A DNA stretch of 43,033 nucleotides, taken from assembly GCF_011250565.1 (NCBI RefSeq), contig NZ_JAANMS010000043.1, forward strand, positions 1 to 43,033, read 5' to 3'. The position numbers and the translations under genes are program-made. How positions within the stretch are numbered: position 1 is the first letter of the stretch; every line of letters starts with the position of its first letter. Shown piece by piece: positions 1 to 8,669 of this stretch. Origin of the DNA: Nocardioides sp. IC4_145 (GTDB lineage: Bacteria > Actinomycetota > Actinomycetes > Propionibacteriales > Nocardioidaceae). The notes below the pieces were generated by a model. The model searched no databases. It was not told the origin of the DNA and saw only the letters and a list, made by a program, of their open reading frames with translations.

Positions 1-399
1 GGCCGAGTCGATCCCGAGGAACGCCTCGTCCCAGCCGAGCACCTCGACCACCACCGGCGCGCCGTCCCAGGTCACCGCACGCAGCGTGGCCATGACCTCC
101 GCCGACGCCGCGTCGTAGGCCGCCTTGTCCACCGGCAGGAACACCGCGTCCGGGCACTTGCGGGCCGCGACCCGCAGCGGCATGCCCGAGCCGACGCCGT
201 GCGCGCGGGCCTCGTACGACGCGGTCGACACGACCCCGCGCTCGGTCGGGTCGCCGCGACCGCCGACGACGACCGGCCTGCCGGCGAGCTCGGGGCGCCG
301 CAGCACCTCCACGGCGGCGATGAACTGGTCGAGGTCGACGTGCAGCACCCACCCCGCCCGCGGGTCCGCCGGCCGGTCGGTCCCGTCGTGGCTGGTCAT
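1..399 (-). CDS. DinB2-like Y-family DNA polymerase (Pol IV), N-terminal part, cut by window edge
   Basis: Only the first 133 codons are present; the C-terminal palm, little finger and rest lie beyond the left edge. Residues 17-31 carry the Y-family metal site (HVDLDQFIAAVE, Asp22 and Asp24). A second motif, GWDEAFLG, supplies the usual Asp-Glu pair near residues 124-131. GWDEAFLG instead of the usual SIDEAYLD resembles what I recall of mycobacterial DinB2 rather than classical Pol IV. The steric-gate position after Phe26 is Ile27, not Phe or Tyr. ATG at 399-397 overlaps the TGA of the upstream FUSC gene (ATGA), so the two are probably translationally coupled. Family assignment is firm; the DinB2 subgroup is inferred from motifs. 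Confidence 0.88.
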   Translation of the reverse strand, partial: MTSHDGTDRPADPRAGWVLHVDLDQFIAAVEVLRRPELAGRPVVVGGRGDPTERGVVSTASYEARAHGVGSGMPLRVAARKCPDAVFLPVDKAAYDAASAEVMATLRAVTWDGAPVVVEVLGWDEAFLGIDSA

Positions 400-1499
400 C
401 GCGGAGGCGGAGGCAGCGCGTTGGTGGACTCGATCTGGTCCATGCCGGTCAGGACCAGCAGGTCGACCACCACCGACCGCAGCTGGACCAGCACGACCTC
501 GGCGTTCATCTCCACGGCCCGCTCGACCCGGCCGGAGGCGTCGCCGACCGCCAGCAGGGCGGTGCGGGCCGCCGAGGCCATCCGGTCGGCCTCGAGTTCG
601 TCGGCCACCGTGTCCGCGGCGTCGGCGAGGTCGAGGGCGAGCAGCGCGTACGACGAGGGCACCGGCCGCCGGTGGTAGGCCAGCACCGCCACCTGGCGGA
701 CCAGGACGCGGGTGCTGCGCAGCGCGCGGTCGAGCGGCTCGACCAGGTCGGCCATCCGGCGGAGGTCACCCCGGTGCCGCACGCGGAACGGTGAGGACGC
801 CACCACCGCCATGCCCTCGTCGGCAGCCGCCTGCAGCTCGCGGATCAACCGGTCGGTCTGCCGGGCGTCGGCGAGCAGGTCCAGGCCGCGCTCGGACGCC
901 CCGTCGGTCATCACCTCGCCGGCCGCGCGCAGGAGCGCGGAGATCTTCCGGACGATCACCGCGGCCTGCTCGCGGGGCCGGCGCAGCGGCGCGGACGGGA
1001 CGACCGTCGCCGCCACGAGGGCGACCGCTCCGCCGACGAGCGCGTCGGTCCAGCGCACCAGCGCCGCTCCCGGGTCCGGGAGCAGGGTGGCGACCACGAT
1101 CGACTGCACGGCGGCCTGCGTGACCACCACCTGCCCGCCGTCGAGGAGGAACGCCGTCGACATCGCGAGGACCACCACGAGCGTCAGCTGCCACGCGCCC
1201 GTGCCGATCTGCAGGGTCAGCAGGTCCCCGACGAGCACGCCGACGGCCACCCCGAGCGCGACCTCGCCGACCCGTTGCAACCGCTGCCCGTAGGACGTCC
1301 CCAGGCTGAGGACGGCCGCGACCGGGGCGAAGAAGGGCGTCGGGTGGTCCAGCAGGTCGGCCGCGATGAACCAGGCCACACCGGCCGCGACCGCGCACTG
1401 CGCGATCTGCCACCGCTTCGAGGACAGCCGATCCAGCCGCGCCCGGGCGGAGGTCCGACCACGGGCCCGCAGTCGGTCCACCGGGCCGGGCTCACGCAT
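396..1499 (-). CDS. FUSC-type (aromatic acid exporter-like) integral membrane protein
   Basis: The 367-residue protein starts with a basic tail, then a block of hydrophobic segments over roughly residues 30-170 (AVAAGVAWFIAADLL, GVAVGVLVGDLL, LTLVVVLAMSTAFLL, GGAVALVAATVVPS). A long soluble alpha-helical C-terminal half follows. This is the layout of FUSC/ArAE-like permease halves; substrate unknown. The open frame runs further upstream, but that part overlaps the next gene, so ATG 1499 is chosen. A CACGAT hexamer lies 7 nt before this ATG and would fit a leaderless transcript. The stop overlaps the dinB start. Function in efflux is inferred from family only. Confidence 0.8.
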   Translation of the reverse strand: MREPGPVDRLRARGRTSARARLDRLSSKRWQIAQCAVAAGVAWFIAADLLDHPTPFFAPVAAVLSLGTSYGQRLQRVGEVALGVAVGVLVGDLLTLQIGTGAWQLTLVVVLAMSTAFLLDGGQVVVTQAAVQSIVVATLLPDPGAALVRWTDALVGGAVALVAATVVPSAPLRRPREQAAVIVRKISALLRAAGEVMTDGASERGLDLLADARQTDRLIRELQAAADEGMAVVASSPFRVRHRGDLRRMADLVEPLDRALRSTRVLVRQVAVLAYHRRPVPSSYALLALDLADAADTVADELEADRMASAARTALLAVGDASGRVERAVEMNAEVVLVQLRSVVVDLLVLTGMDQIESTNALPPPPR

Positions 1500-1588
1500 G
1501 GCGATGATCGTGCCAGAGCCCGCCCCACCGCACCGGCCGACCGGCCCGCGCCCGGCCGCGACGGCCCTGAGGAGTGACGACCCGACGG

Positions 1589-1993
1589 TCAGGAGCCCGA
1601 GGCCGAGGACCGCGCGTAGTGGATCGCCCGCTTCATGTCGCCCAGGTCGCGGTACCAGGTGCGGACCTCGCTGCGGCACCGCACGCGGGCGACCTCGGTG
1701 TCGTACTCGTTGCACTCCGCCCGTGCCTCGGAGTCGGTCGGCGGGAACTGCTCGCTGCCGTCGTAGCGCCGGATCTCGAAGCCGTTCTTCTTGTCGCCGG
1801 TCACGCTCACGATCGTGCTCGGCACCGGCTTGTACTTCTTGCCGCCGACGAGCTCCGGCCCGTCCGCCGCGGTCGCTGCCCCGCCGGCGAGGCCGCCGAC
1901 CACCAGCCCGGCGACCACGCCGATCGCACCCACGCCGGCCGTCCACCCGTTCGTCCGCTTCTTCGTCCGGCGGCCCGTCCTGCACTGCGTCAT
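1589..1993 (-). CDS. Small single-pass membrane-anchored protein of unknown function
   Basis: 134 residues. A basic N-terminus (RTGRRTKKRTNGW) precedes one glycine/alanine-rich membrane segment at about residues 18-43. A hydrophilic, charged domain with two cysteines follows (AECNEYD and RVRCRSE), which could form a disulfide outside the membrane. The topology predicts a cytoplasmic basic tail and an exported soluble domain. I do not recognise a family. The gene has its own putative promoter and a structured leader upstream (2015-2047). It ends 89 nt before the FUSC start on the same strand, so readthrough into FUSC-dinB is possible. Confidence 0.65.
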   Translation of the reverse strand: MTQCRTGRRTKKRTNGWTAGVGAIGVVAGLVVGGLAGGAATAADGPELVGGKKYKPVPSTIVSVTGDKKNGFEIRRYDGSEQFPPTDSEARAECNEYDTEVARVRCRSEVRTWYRDLGDMKRAIHYARSSASGS

Positions 1994-2014
1994 GTCTGCT
2001 CCCGAGGAGTCCGT

Positions 2015-2047
2015 GCACCGGCGAGTTCCGGTGCGAGCACGACGCTA
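2015..2047 (-). promoter_or_regulatory. Putative promoter -10 and leader hairpin of the small membrane protein gene
   Basis: On the minus strand a TAGCGT hexamer (2047-2042) is followed by a 7-bp hairpin (GCACCGG / CCGGTGC, 2034-2028 with 2021-2015, 6-nt loop). A GGGAG ribosome-binding-like sequence then precedes ATG 1993. The hairpin would sit at the 5' end of the transcript. The -10 is by motif only. Confidence 0.4.
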
Positions 2048-2291
2048 GGAAGATCCGGCGACCGTGCCGGCCGGCACCCGGAGCGCCGGTGGACAGCCGT
2101 GCGCGAGCCGGCGTTGTGGACGGGAACGGGGCCGGCCGGCGGCGCCGGCCGCCCGGCGGCGTACCCGACCCTTGTGGCAGCCGTCACTGCGAGCCACACT
2201 CTGCCCCTGACCGATCCCGCCCGACGCCGCCCGACCGCCGCTCGCACCGCCGCGCGCACGGGCGGCACCCGTCGCCACCGAAAGGCCCTCC

Positions 2292-3701
2292 GTGGTCACT
2301 CCGATCGACCCCACGTCGTTGGCCTTCCTCATGGCCGAGAACCGCAGCATGCCGATGCACGTCGGCGGCCTGCAGCTGTTCGAGAACCCGGCGGACGCGG
2401 GGCCGGGATACACCCGGGAGATGTACCAGTGCATGCGCGACGTCTCGGAGATGTCGCCGCTGTTCCTCAAGCGCCCCCACCGATCGCTGCGGACGGCCGG
2501 CCAGCTGGTGTGGCAGCAGGACGAGCAGTTCGACATCGACCACCACGTCCGGCACAGCGCCCTGCCCCAGCCGGGCCGGATCCGCGAGCTGCTCGACCTC
2601 TGCGGCCGGCTGCACGGCACCCGGCTCGCCCGCGAGCGCCCGCTGTGGGAGGCGCACGTCATCGAGGGCCTCCACGACAGCCGGGTCGCGCTCTACACCA
2701 AGGTCCACCACGCGCTGGTCGACGGCGTCTCCGCCATGCGGCTGCTGCAGAGCGTGCTCAGCGAGGACCCCGACGAGCGCGGCATGCGCGCCCCGTGGGA
2801 CGCCCGGCCGCGCGAGGGCGCCGAGCCCCGCGTCCGCGACCGCCGGTCCGTCGACCTCGCCGAGGTGCCCGTGCAGGCGCTCCGCAGCGCCCTCGGCCTC
2901 ACCGCCGAGGCCGCCGGCCTGCCCAGTGCCCTGGTCCGCACGCTGACCAAGGGGCTGCGCAACGAGACCTCGGCGCTCTCGCTCTACGCCCCGCGCACGA
3001 TCTTCAACCAGCGGATCACCGGCTCCCGCCGGTTCGCCGCGCAGGACTGGCCGATCGAGCGGCTCCGCGCGGTCGGCAGGGCGACCGGCACCACCCTCAA
3101 CGACGTCGTGCTGGCCATGTGCAGCGGCGCGCTGCGCAGCTACCTGCTCGAGCTCGACGCGCTCCCCGACTCCTCGCTGGTCGCGATGGTGCCGGTCGGT
3201 CTCAACGCCAAGCAGTCGCACATCGCCAACCCCGACGGCGGGAACGCGGTCGGCGCCGTGATGGTGCAGCTCGCCACCAACCACGACGACCCCGCCCGCC
3301 GGCTCGACCTCATCCACGCCTCGATGCGCGACGGCAAGGAGGCGCTGTCGTCGATGACGCCGGTGCAGATCGTCGCGATGAGCGCACTCGGCCAGGCGCC
3401 GGCGATCCTCACGCCGATGCTGCGGATGCAGGGGCTGGTGCGGCCGCCGTACAACTGCATCATCAGCAACGTCCCGGGCCCCGGCTCGACCCGCTACTGG
3501 AACGGCGCCCGCCTCGACGGCACCTACCCGCTGTCGATCCCCATCGACGGGATGGCCCTCAACATCACGTGCACGTCGTACGACGGCAAGCTGGCGTTCG
3601 GCGTGACCGGTTGCCGCCGCACCGTCCCGCACCTGCAGCGGCTGCTCGTCCACCTCGACGACGAGGTCGCGGCGCTGGAGAAGGCCGCGGGCGTGGCCTG
3701 A
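2292..3701 (+). CDS. Wax ester synthase / acyl-CoA:diacylglycerol acyltransferase (WS/DGAT family)
   Basis: 469 residues, normal for the bacterial bifunctional WS/DGAT family. These enzymes transfer acyl groups from acyl-CoA to alcohols or diacylglycerol for storage lipid. The N-terminus has the family opening (PIDPTSLAFLMAENR.MPMHVGG). The catalytic HHxxxDG motif is HHALVDG with His139, His140, Asp144 and Gly145. The C-terminal half has the conserved NDVVLAMCSGALR and ISNVPGP motifs. GTG 2292 is preceded by GAAAGG, a plausible ribosome-binding site. It is transcribed toward, and ends 6 bp from, the convergent methyltransferase gene. Triacylglycerol versus wax ester preference cannot be read from sequence. 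Confidence 0.93.
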   Translation: MVTPIDPTSLAFLMAENRSMPMHVGGLQLFENPADAGPGYTREMYQCMRDVSEMSPLFLKRPHRSLRTAGQLVWQQDEQFDIDHHVRHSALPQPGRIRELLDLCGRLHGTRLARERPLWEAHVIEGLHDSRVALYTKVHHALVDGVSAMRLLQSVLSEDPDERGMRAPWDARPREGAEPRVRDRRSVDLAEVPVQALRSALGLTAEAAGLPSALVRTLTKGLRNETSALSLYAPRTIFNQRITGSRRFAAQDWPIERLRAVGRATGTTLNDVVLAMCSGALRSYLLELDALPDSSLVAMVPVGLNAKQSHIANPDGGNAVGAVMVQLATNHDDPARRLDLIHASMRDGKEALSSMTPVQIVAMSALGQAPAILTPMLRMQGLVRPPYNCIISNVPGPGSTRYWNGARLDGTYPLSIPIDGMALNITCTSYDGKLAFGVTGCRRTVPHLQRLLVHLDDEVAALEKAAGVA

Positions 3702-3707
3702 GCCGGC

Positions 3708-4895
3708 TCAGCCCCAGCCGACCCGCTCGTCGAGCCCGCCCCCGAGCAGCCGGTCGACGGCGCGGAGCCGGGCCCGGGTGATGTCGGCGACGGTGAGCAG
3801 CCCGGCCGCGTGGGCGTTCGAGCCGGGACGGGTCGGCTCGGCCGAGTTCACCGAGATGCAGCGACGGGTGCCGCCGTCGGCGAGGTTGGCCAGCGCGACC
3901 GCGTGGCCGGTGGTGCCGCTGCCGGCGAAGGGGTCGAGGACGACCGCGTCAGCGGGCATCGTGCCGAGCACGCGGCGTACCAGCCCGGTCGGCTTGGGCG
4001 ACTCGAAGACGTGGCCGACGAGCTCCTTGAGCTCGGCGACGGCGGTGTCGGTCGAGCCGACCTCCTCGGCCAGCCAGATCGTGGGCAGCTTCTTGCGGCG
4101 GCCGCCGTCGCGCTCGAGCCAGTCGCGCTGGAACACGTCGACCCGCTCCCCGCGCCGGCCGCGGACGACGCGGCAGACGAGGTCGCCGGGACGTTCCTCG
4201 ATCAGGGGCCGGCTCCAGCGCCAGACCGCCGGGCGGCCGTCGCCGAAGACCGGCGCCACCTCGACGGCCCCGGCGAACGGCGCCGTGGCCACCCGCCCGG
4301 TGACTGGGTCGCCCCACACCGGGAAGTGCAGGGTCGGCGAGGTGACGGGGTTGAACTTCTTGTTGGTGTTGCGCAGCGGCAGGTGCCGGTAGCGCCGGCC
4401 GGTCGCCTCGTCGGCCAGCGGGAAGTCGCGCTCGTCGACGGTCTCGGCGCTGCTGGCGTCGAGCACGGTGCGCCGCGCGTCGCGGGCGTAGACGAGGAGG
4501 TACTCGTGGCTGGTCGCGAACCCGCGGCCCAGCTGCCGCCCCTTGGGGTTGAGGTTGACCACCACCTGGGCCAGGAAGTTCCGCTCCCCCATCACCTCGT
4601 CGAGCAGCAGCCGCAGCCGGGCCGCCTCGTTGTCGTCGATGCTGACGAAGAGCGCACCGGTCTCGCGCAGCACGTCGCGGCACGCCTCGAGCCGCGGGCG
4701 GACCATCGCCACCCAGGCGTCGTGACGGCTGCCGGGTCGGCCGCCTTCGTCGCGGAAGTCGTCGCGGTAGGCGAACTCGTTGCCGGTGTTGTACGGCGGG
4801 TCGGTGCACACCAGGTCGACCCGCTCGCCGGCGGCGGCCATCGCGCGGAGCACGTCGAGGTTGTCGCCCTCGACGAAGGTGTTCCACGGTCGCAC
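3708..4895 (-). CDS. Orphan beta-class adenine-specific DNA methyltransferase (type III Mod-like)
   Basis: 395 residues. Motif IV, DPPYNTG, is at residues 32-38. The SAM-binding motif I, DPFAGSGTT, comes much later at about 321-329. IV-before-I order defines the beta class; DPPY suggests N6-adenine methylation. The intervening region has SHEYLLVYAR and NTNKKFNP as in type III Mod subunits and solitary relatives, plus a probable target recognition segment. No Res helicase or restriction endonuclease is adjacent: the neighbours are WS/DGAT (convergent) and a metalloprotease (divergent). GTG 4895 is chosen because a TAGGGT hexamer lies 7 nt upstream, consistent with leaderless transcription. The target sequence is unknown. 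Confidence 0.88.
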   Translation of the reverse strand: MRPWNTFVEGDNLDVLRAMAAAGERVDLVCTDPPYNTGNEFAYRDDFRDEGGRPGSRHDAWVAMVRPRLEACRDVLRETGALFVSIDDNEAARLRLLLDEVMGERNFLAQVVVNLNPKGRQLGRGFATSHEYLLVYARDARRTVLDASSAETVDERDFPLADEATGRRYRHLPLRNTNKKFNPVTSPTLHFPVWGDPVTGRVATAPFAGAVEVAPVFGDGRPAVWRWSRPLIEERPGDLVCRVVRGRRGERVDVFQRDWLERDGGRRKKLPTIWLAEEVGSTDTAVAELKELVGHVFESPKPTGLVRRVLGTMPADAVVLDPFAGSGTTGHAVALANLADGGTRRCISVNSAEPTRPGSNAHAAGLLTVADITRARLRAVDRLLGGGLDERVGWG

Positions 4896-4902
4896 GCGGC
4901 CG

Positions 4903-4908
4903 ACCCTA
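4903..4908 (-). promoter_or_regulatory. Putative leaderless -10 hexamer (TAGGGT) of the methyltransferase
   Basis: TAGGGT read on the minus strand, 7 nt before GTG 4895. The spacing puts the predicted transcription start at the start codon. Confidence 0.5.
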
Positions 4909-4958
4909 GGGCCGCCGGGGCGGGATTGCCGGGACGTCCGCCCGGTCACCAGGGGGTC

Positions 4959-5711
4959 GTGGACCACCGGGAGCCCCGCCGGCACGGCCCGGTCCTCCCG
5001 GGCGTGCTGGTCGTGCTCGCCCTCGCCGGGCTGGTGCTGCTCCGGGACCCGAGCGGCAGCGGCGACCGCCTCCGCGAGCTGCTCGGCACCGAGCAGCGCC
5101 GGGCCGAGGCGGTGTCGGTGCCGGTCGGCGGCGGGAGCTACCAGTTCGCCGCCACCCAGCCCGACTCCGAGGAGCCGGTGAGCTGGAACCCGTGCCGCGA
5201 CATCGAGTACGTCGTCAACCCGGCCGGCGCGCCGGCGCACTGGAGGCAGCTGGTCGAGCGGAGCGTGGCGACCGTGTCGGAGGCGACCGGCTTCCGGTTC
5301 GCCTTCGTCGGGGAGACCGACGACCGCAACTTCACCGACCGCATCGGCGCGCTCGGCCGGTCCGCGCCGGTGCTGATCGGCTGGGCCGACGAGGAGGAGG
5401 TGCCCGACCTCGCCGGGGACGTCGCCGGCGTCGGCGGCGCGGCGTACCTCGAGACCTCCGGGCGCTGGACCTACAGCACCGGCATGGTGGTGCTCGACAC
5501 CGACGTCTTCGTCGACCTCTCCCCCGGCGCCGGTCCGCGGGCCTTCGACCTGCAGGCGGCGATCCTCGACCACGAGCTGGGCCACGTCGTCGGCCTCGGC
5601 CACGTCGAGAGCCGCGCCGAGCTGATGCATGCCGACAACATCGGTCGGACGTCGTTCGGCACCGGCGACCTGCGGGGTCTCGCGCTCCTCGGCGCGGTGC
5701 CGTGCGACTGA
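4959..5711 (+). CDS. Membrane-anchored or secreted matrixin-like zinc metalloprotease
   Basis: 250 residues. A short basic N-terminus leads into a hydrophobic segment (PGVLVVLALAGLVLL, about residues 12-26) that should act as a signal anchor. The C-terminal domain contains the metzincin zinc motif HExxHxxGxxH as HELGHVVGLGH, with His205, Glu206, His209 and His215. LMHADN after it could supply the Met-turn. An upstream half with paired cysteines resembles the propeptide or pre-catalytic part of actinobacterial matrixin-like proteins. GTG 4959 is chosen because AGGGGG precedes it at about 4951-4956. The substrate is unknown. It is divergent from the methyltransferase, with a 63-bp shared promoter region. 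Confidence 0.8.
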   Translation: MDHREPRRHGPVLPGVLVVLALAGLVLLRDPSGSGDRLRELLGTEQRRAEAVSVPVGGGSYQFAATQPDSEEPVSWNPCRDIEYVVNPAGAPAHWRQLVERSVATVSEATGFRFAFVGETDDRNFTDRIGALGRSAPVLIGWADEEEVPDLAGDVAGVGGAAYLETSGRWTYSTGMVVLDTDVFVDLSPGAGPRAFDLQAAILDHELGHVVGLGHVESRAELMHADNIGRTSFGTGDLRGLALLGAVPCD

Positions 5712-5809
5712 CCCGGCTCCTCCCGAGCACCCCGCAGACCGGCGTGACCTCGGTCGCGCTCGCGCGTTCTACCCATCGGTAACACGCCTCGCCGACCGAC
5801 AGGGACTCC

Positions 5810-7375
5810 ATGCGCCGTACCGCCGCCACGCTCACCGCCACCCTCGCGCTCCTGGCGGGCGGACTGGCCGCCGCCCCGAGCAGCCCGGCCGCCGACCCGG
5901 CGCGCGGCGAGGCCGCGGCGCGCGCGGCGGTGACCGAGCGCGACGGCTGCATCGCGAGCGTCCCGGAGCCGGGCGAGACCGCGAAGGTCGAGATCTGCTA
6001 CACCGTCTTCAAGCCGGCCCGGGCGTCGACGAAGCGGCGGGTCCCGATGATCATGCACAGCCACGGCTGGGGCGGGCAGCGCGCGGAGCAGCGCGAGGTG
6101 CAGGCCTGGCTGGACGCGGGGTACGGCGTGCTCACCTTCGACCAGCGCGGGTTCGGCGCCTCCGGCGGCCACGCCCACGTCGAGGCCCCGGCCCTCGAGG
6201 GGCGCGACGTCCGCGGCCTGGTGAAGGTCGTCGCCCGGCTGCCGTGGGTGCAGCAGGACGGCCCCGGCGACCCACGGCTGGGCGCGATCGGCGGCAGCTA
6301 CGGCGGCGGGTTCCAGTACGTCGGCGCCTTCGAGCTGCTCCGTGCGCGCGGCAAGCCGGTCTTCGACGCCCTCTCCCCGCAGATCACCTGGCACGACCTC
6401 AGCCAGAGCCTCGCGCCGAACGGCGTGGTGCGCACCGAGTGGGCGCTCGCGCTCAGCGCCGCCTCGCTGCCCAGCGACGCACTGCCGGCGAACGTCTACA
6501 AGGCGCTCCTCGAGGGCGCCGCGCTCGGCGTGTGGCCCGACGGCTCGATCCCCGGCACCGAGGACATGGTGTCGTTCTTCCGCAAGAACGGACCGAAGTG
6601 GCACGTCGAGCAGGGTCGCCGGCTCGACATCCCGATGCTGCTCGGCCAGGGCACGACCGACGGGCTGTTCCCGCTCGAGCAGGGCTTCCGCAACTGGCAG
6701 CGGGCGATGACCGCGAAGGCCCGCAAGCAGAGCATCTTCGTCGCCTACAACGGCGGCCACGTGCTGCCCGCGATCCTGCCCGCCGGCACCACCGCCGACA
6801 CCGACCCGTGCAGCCGCAAGCTGGCCGGCGGCGACTTCGAGAAGCTGAACATCGCGTTCTTCGACCACGTGCTCAAGGGCCGGCCGACCCGCTTGCGCGG
6901 CTTCGGGAAGATGCACCTGGCCACGCCGGGCGACCGCTGCACGACCATCACCTCGCCGCGGGCCAACACCGCCCGGAAGGTCGGCACCGTCGCCACCCTC
7001 GAGGGCGTCGGCACCCCGCTGTCCTACCGGGTCGCCGCCGGTCCGATCCGCGTCGCCGGCACGCCGTACCTCACGGGCGAGCTGACCGCCCTCGGCGTGC
7101 AAAACCGCGCCTTCTACGGCCTCGCGATCGGCCGCACCCCGCTCGACGCACGCCTGGTGCAGAACAACGTGCTGCCGATCAACGAGCCCACCCCCGTCCT
7201 CGGCGAGAAGCGGCGCGTGGCGTTGCCCTCGGTGGCCGTGGACGTGCCGGAGGGGCAGAACCTCTACCTCATGGTCACCCCGATCTCCGACACCTTCCTC
7301 CTGATGGGCTCGCGGCTGCCCGGCGTGGTCACGATCGAGGACACGGTCGTCCATCTCCCTGTGGTCGGCCGGTGA
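5810..7375 (+). CDS. Secreted CocE/NonD-type alpha/beta hydrolase (peptidase S15 family)
   Basis: 521 residues with a Sec signal peptide (MRRT, hydrophobic core, AAA/APS cleavage region near residue 25). The hydrolase core has an oxyanion-type HSHGWGG (about residue 84). The nucleophile motif GGSYGGG has Ser163, an Asp lies in GTTDGLFP and a His in NGGHVLP. The C-terminal third is beta-rich (TYLTGELTALG..., ISDTFLLMG), as in the jelly-roll domain of S15/CocE proteins. Family members are X-prolyl dipeptidyl peptidases or ester/glutaryl hydrolases; the substrate is not predictable. ATG 5810 fits the signal peptide. The next gene starts 19 bp later and is also secreted. Confidence 0.85.
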   Translation: MRRTAATLTATLALLAGGLAAAPSSPAADPARGEAAARAAVTERDGCIASVPEPGETAKVEICYTVFKPARASTKRRVPMIMHSHGWGGQRAEQREVQAWLDAGYGVLTFDQRGFGASGGHAHVEAPALEGRDVRGLVKVVARLPWVQQDGPGDPRLGAIGGSYGGGFQYVGAFELLRARGKPVFDALSPQITWHDLSQSLAPNGVVRTEWALALSAASLPSDALPANVYKALLEGAALGVWPDGSIPGTEDMVSFFRKNGPKWHVEQGRRLDIPMLLGQGTTDGLFPLEQGFRNWQRAMTAKARKQSIFVAYNGGHVLPAILPAGTTADTDPCSRKLAGGDFEKLNIAFFDHVLKGRPTRLRGFGKMHLATPGDRCTTITSPRANTARKVGTVATLEGVGTPLSYRVAAGPIRVAGTPYLTGELTALGVQNRAFYGLAIGRTPLDARLVQNNVLPINEPTPVLGEKRRVALPSVAVDVPEGQNLYLMVTPISDTFLLMGSRLPGVVTIEDTVVHLPVVGR

Positions 7376-7381
7376 GCGGCC

Positions 7382-7387
7382 TAGCCT
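7382..7387 (+). promoter_or_regulatory. Putative leaderless -10 hexamer (TAGCCT)
   Basis: TAGCCT lies 7 nt before GTG 7395, within the short gap after the S15 hydrolase gene. No ribosome-binding site is visible, which fits a leaderless internal promoter. Confidence 0.45.
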
Positions 7388-7394
7388 TGAGCGG

Positions 7395-8666
7395 GTGCGC
7401 GCCCGACTCCCCCTGACCGCCGGCGCACTCGTCTGTGCGCTCACCCTCGCCGCGACCGGAGCCACCAGCGCCGCCGCAGGCCCGGACGGCACGTCAGGCG
7501 GTACGCCGGGCGGCGGGCCGGACCTGCGGGCCGAGCGCGGCCCCCGGCACACCTCGGACGGCCAGCCCGGCTGGCGGGCGCCGGCCGTGCCGCGGCTGCT
7601 CGCCGGGCTTCCGCCGACCCGGACGGCCCCGACCCGGTCCACGGTGGCGCCGGGGGTGACCCTGACCCGGTGGGACGAGGCGGACGCCCGCGGGCCGCAG
7701 CGGTTCTCGCTGCTGACCGTCGACCCGTCGGTCCCCGGCGTCTCGCTCGACTACGCGGGCGCCCGGAGGATCTCCGGCACGGCCACCCTGCCGACGCTGC
7801 TGTCGGCGGCGTACTCCGGTCCGGGCACGGTCGCGGGCGTCAACGGCGACTTCTTCGACATCGGCGACACCGGCGCGCCGCTCGGCACCGGGCGCGACCG
7901 CGAGCGCGGCGTGCTGCACGCGCGCCGGTCGGGGTGGACCTCGTCGTTCTCGATCGACAAGCAGGGTCGTCCCGACATCGGCGAGGTGCCGCTGCGGGCG
8001 AAGGTCGCCCAGCGCCCGGGGTGGACGATCACCAACCTGAACTCCCCCTTCGTCGAGCCCGGCGGCATCGGGATCTACACCGCCGCGTGGGGCACGACGT
8101 CGGGTTACCGGGTGACCAGCGGGCAGCGGAAGAACGTCCGGATGGTGCTGGTCCGCGGCGGCAAGGTCGTGCGCACGCGGGCCAAGCTGTCGAGCGCCGA
8201 GAAGATCCGCGGGGTGATGCTGGTCGGTCGCGGGCCCGGGGCGAAGGCGCTCGGGACGCTGCGCAAGGGCGCCCGCCTCGACGTGCGCTGGTGGCTGCAG
8301 GGCGGGCCGCGGATGGCGATCAGCGGCAACAAGGTGCTCGTCCGCGACGGGGTCGTCGAGGTCGTCGACGACCGCGAGATGCACCCCCGCACCGCGATCG
8401 GGATCGACCGCGACACCGGCGAGGTGCTCGTGCTCGTCGTGGACGGGCGGCAGACCTGGAGCCGCGGCGCGACGATGGTCGAGCTGGCCGCGACGTTGAT
8501 CGACCTCGGCGCCGACGAGGCGCTCAACCTCGACGGCGGCGGCTCGACCACCATGCTCACCCGCGGCAGCGGCGGGCGGCTCGGCGTCGTCAACACCCCC
8601 TCGGACGGGCACCTCCGGCAGGTCGCCAACGGCCTCCAGGTCCGCTACCTCCCGCCCGGCGGCTGA
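7395..8666 (+). CDS. Secreted phosphodiester glycosidase (NAGPA) domain protein
   Basis: 423 residues. A signal peptide (MRARLPLTAGALVCALTLAATGATSAAAG) is followed by a low-complexity Gly/Pro linker and then a NAGPA/DUF2233 domain. Diagnostic blocks are the VNGDFFDIG segment near residue 151 and the C-terminal ALNLDGGGSTTM block near residue 380. Human NAGPA removes GlcNAc from the mannose-6-phosphate diester. Bacterial members are thought to act on phosphodiester-linked sugars such as wall polymers or exopolysaccharide. That role here is inferred from family and export. GTG 7395 follows a TAGCCT hexamer at leaderless spacing. Its stop lies 3 bp before the glycosylase start. Confidence 0.87.
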   Translation: MRARLPLTAGALVCALTLAATGATSAAAGPDGTSGGTPGGGPDLRAERGPRHTSDGQPGWRAPAVPRLLAGLPPTRTAPTRSTVAPGVTLTRWDEADARGPQRFSLLTVDPSVPGVSLDYAGARRISGTATLPTLLSAAYSGPGTVAGVNGDFFDIGDTGAPLGTGRDRERGVLHARRSGWTSSFSIDKQGRPDIGEVPLRAKVAQRPGWTITNLNSPFVEPGGIGIYTAAWGTTSGYRVTSGQRKNVRMVLVRGGKVVRTRAKLSSAEKIRGVMLVGRGPGAKALGTLRKGARLDVRWWLQGGPRMAISGNKVLVRDGVVEVVDDREMHPRTAIGIDRDTGEVLVLVVDGRQTWSRGATMVELAATLIDLGADEALNLDGGGSTTMLTRGSGGRLGVVNTPSDGHLRQVANGLQVRYLPPGG

Positions 8667-8669
8667 CCC

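Noticed and set aside
2048..2291. Search for a gene or RNA in the gap before the WS/DGAT gene
   Set aside because: Only GC-rich noncoding sequence and low-complexity frames are visible; no conserved motif beyond the putative promoter listed.
5768..5779. TACC-CATC-GGTA palindrome upstream of the S15 hydrolase as a regulator site
   Set aside because: Only 4-bp arms; expected by chance at this GC content and no regulator gene is adjacent.
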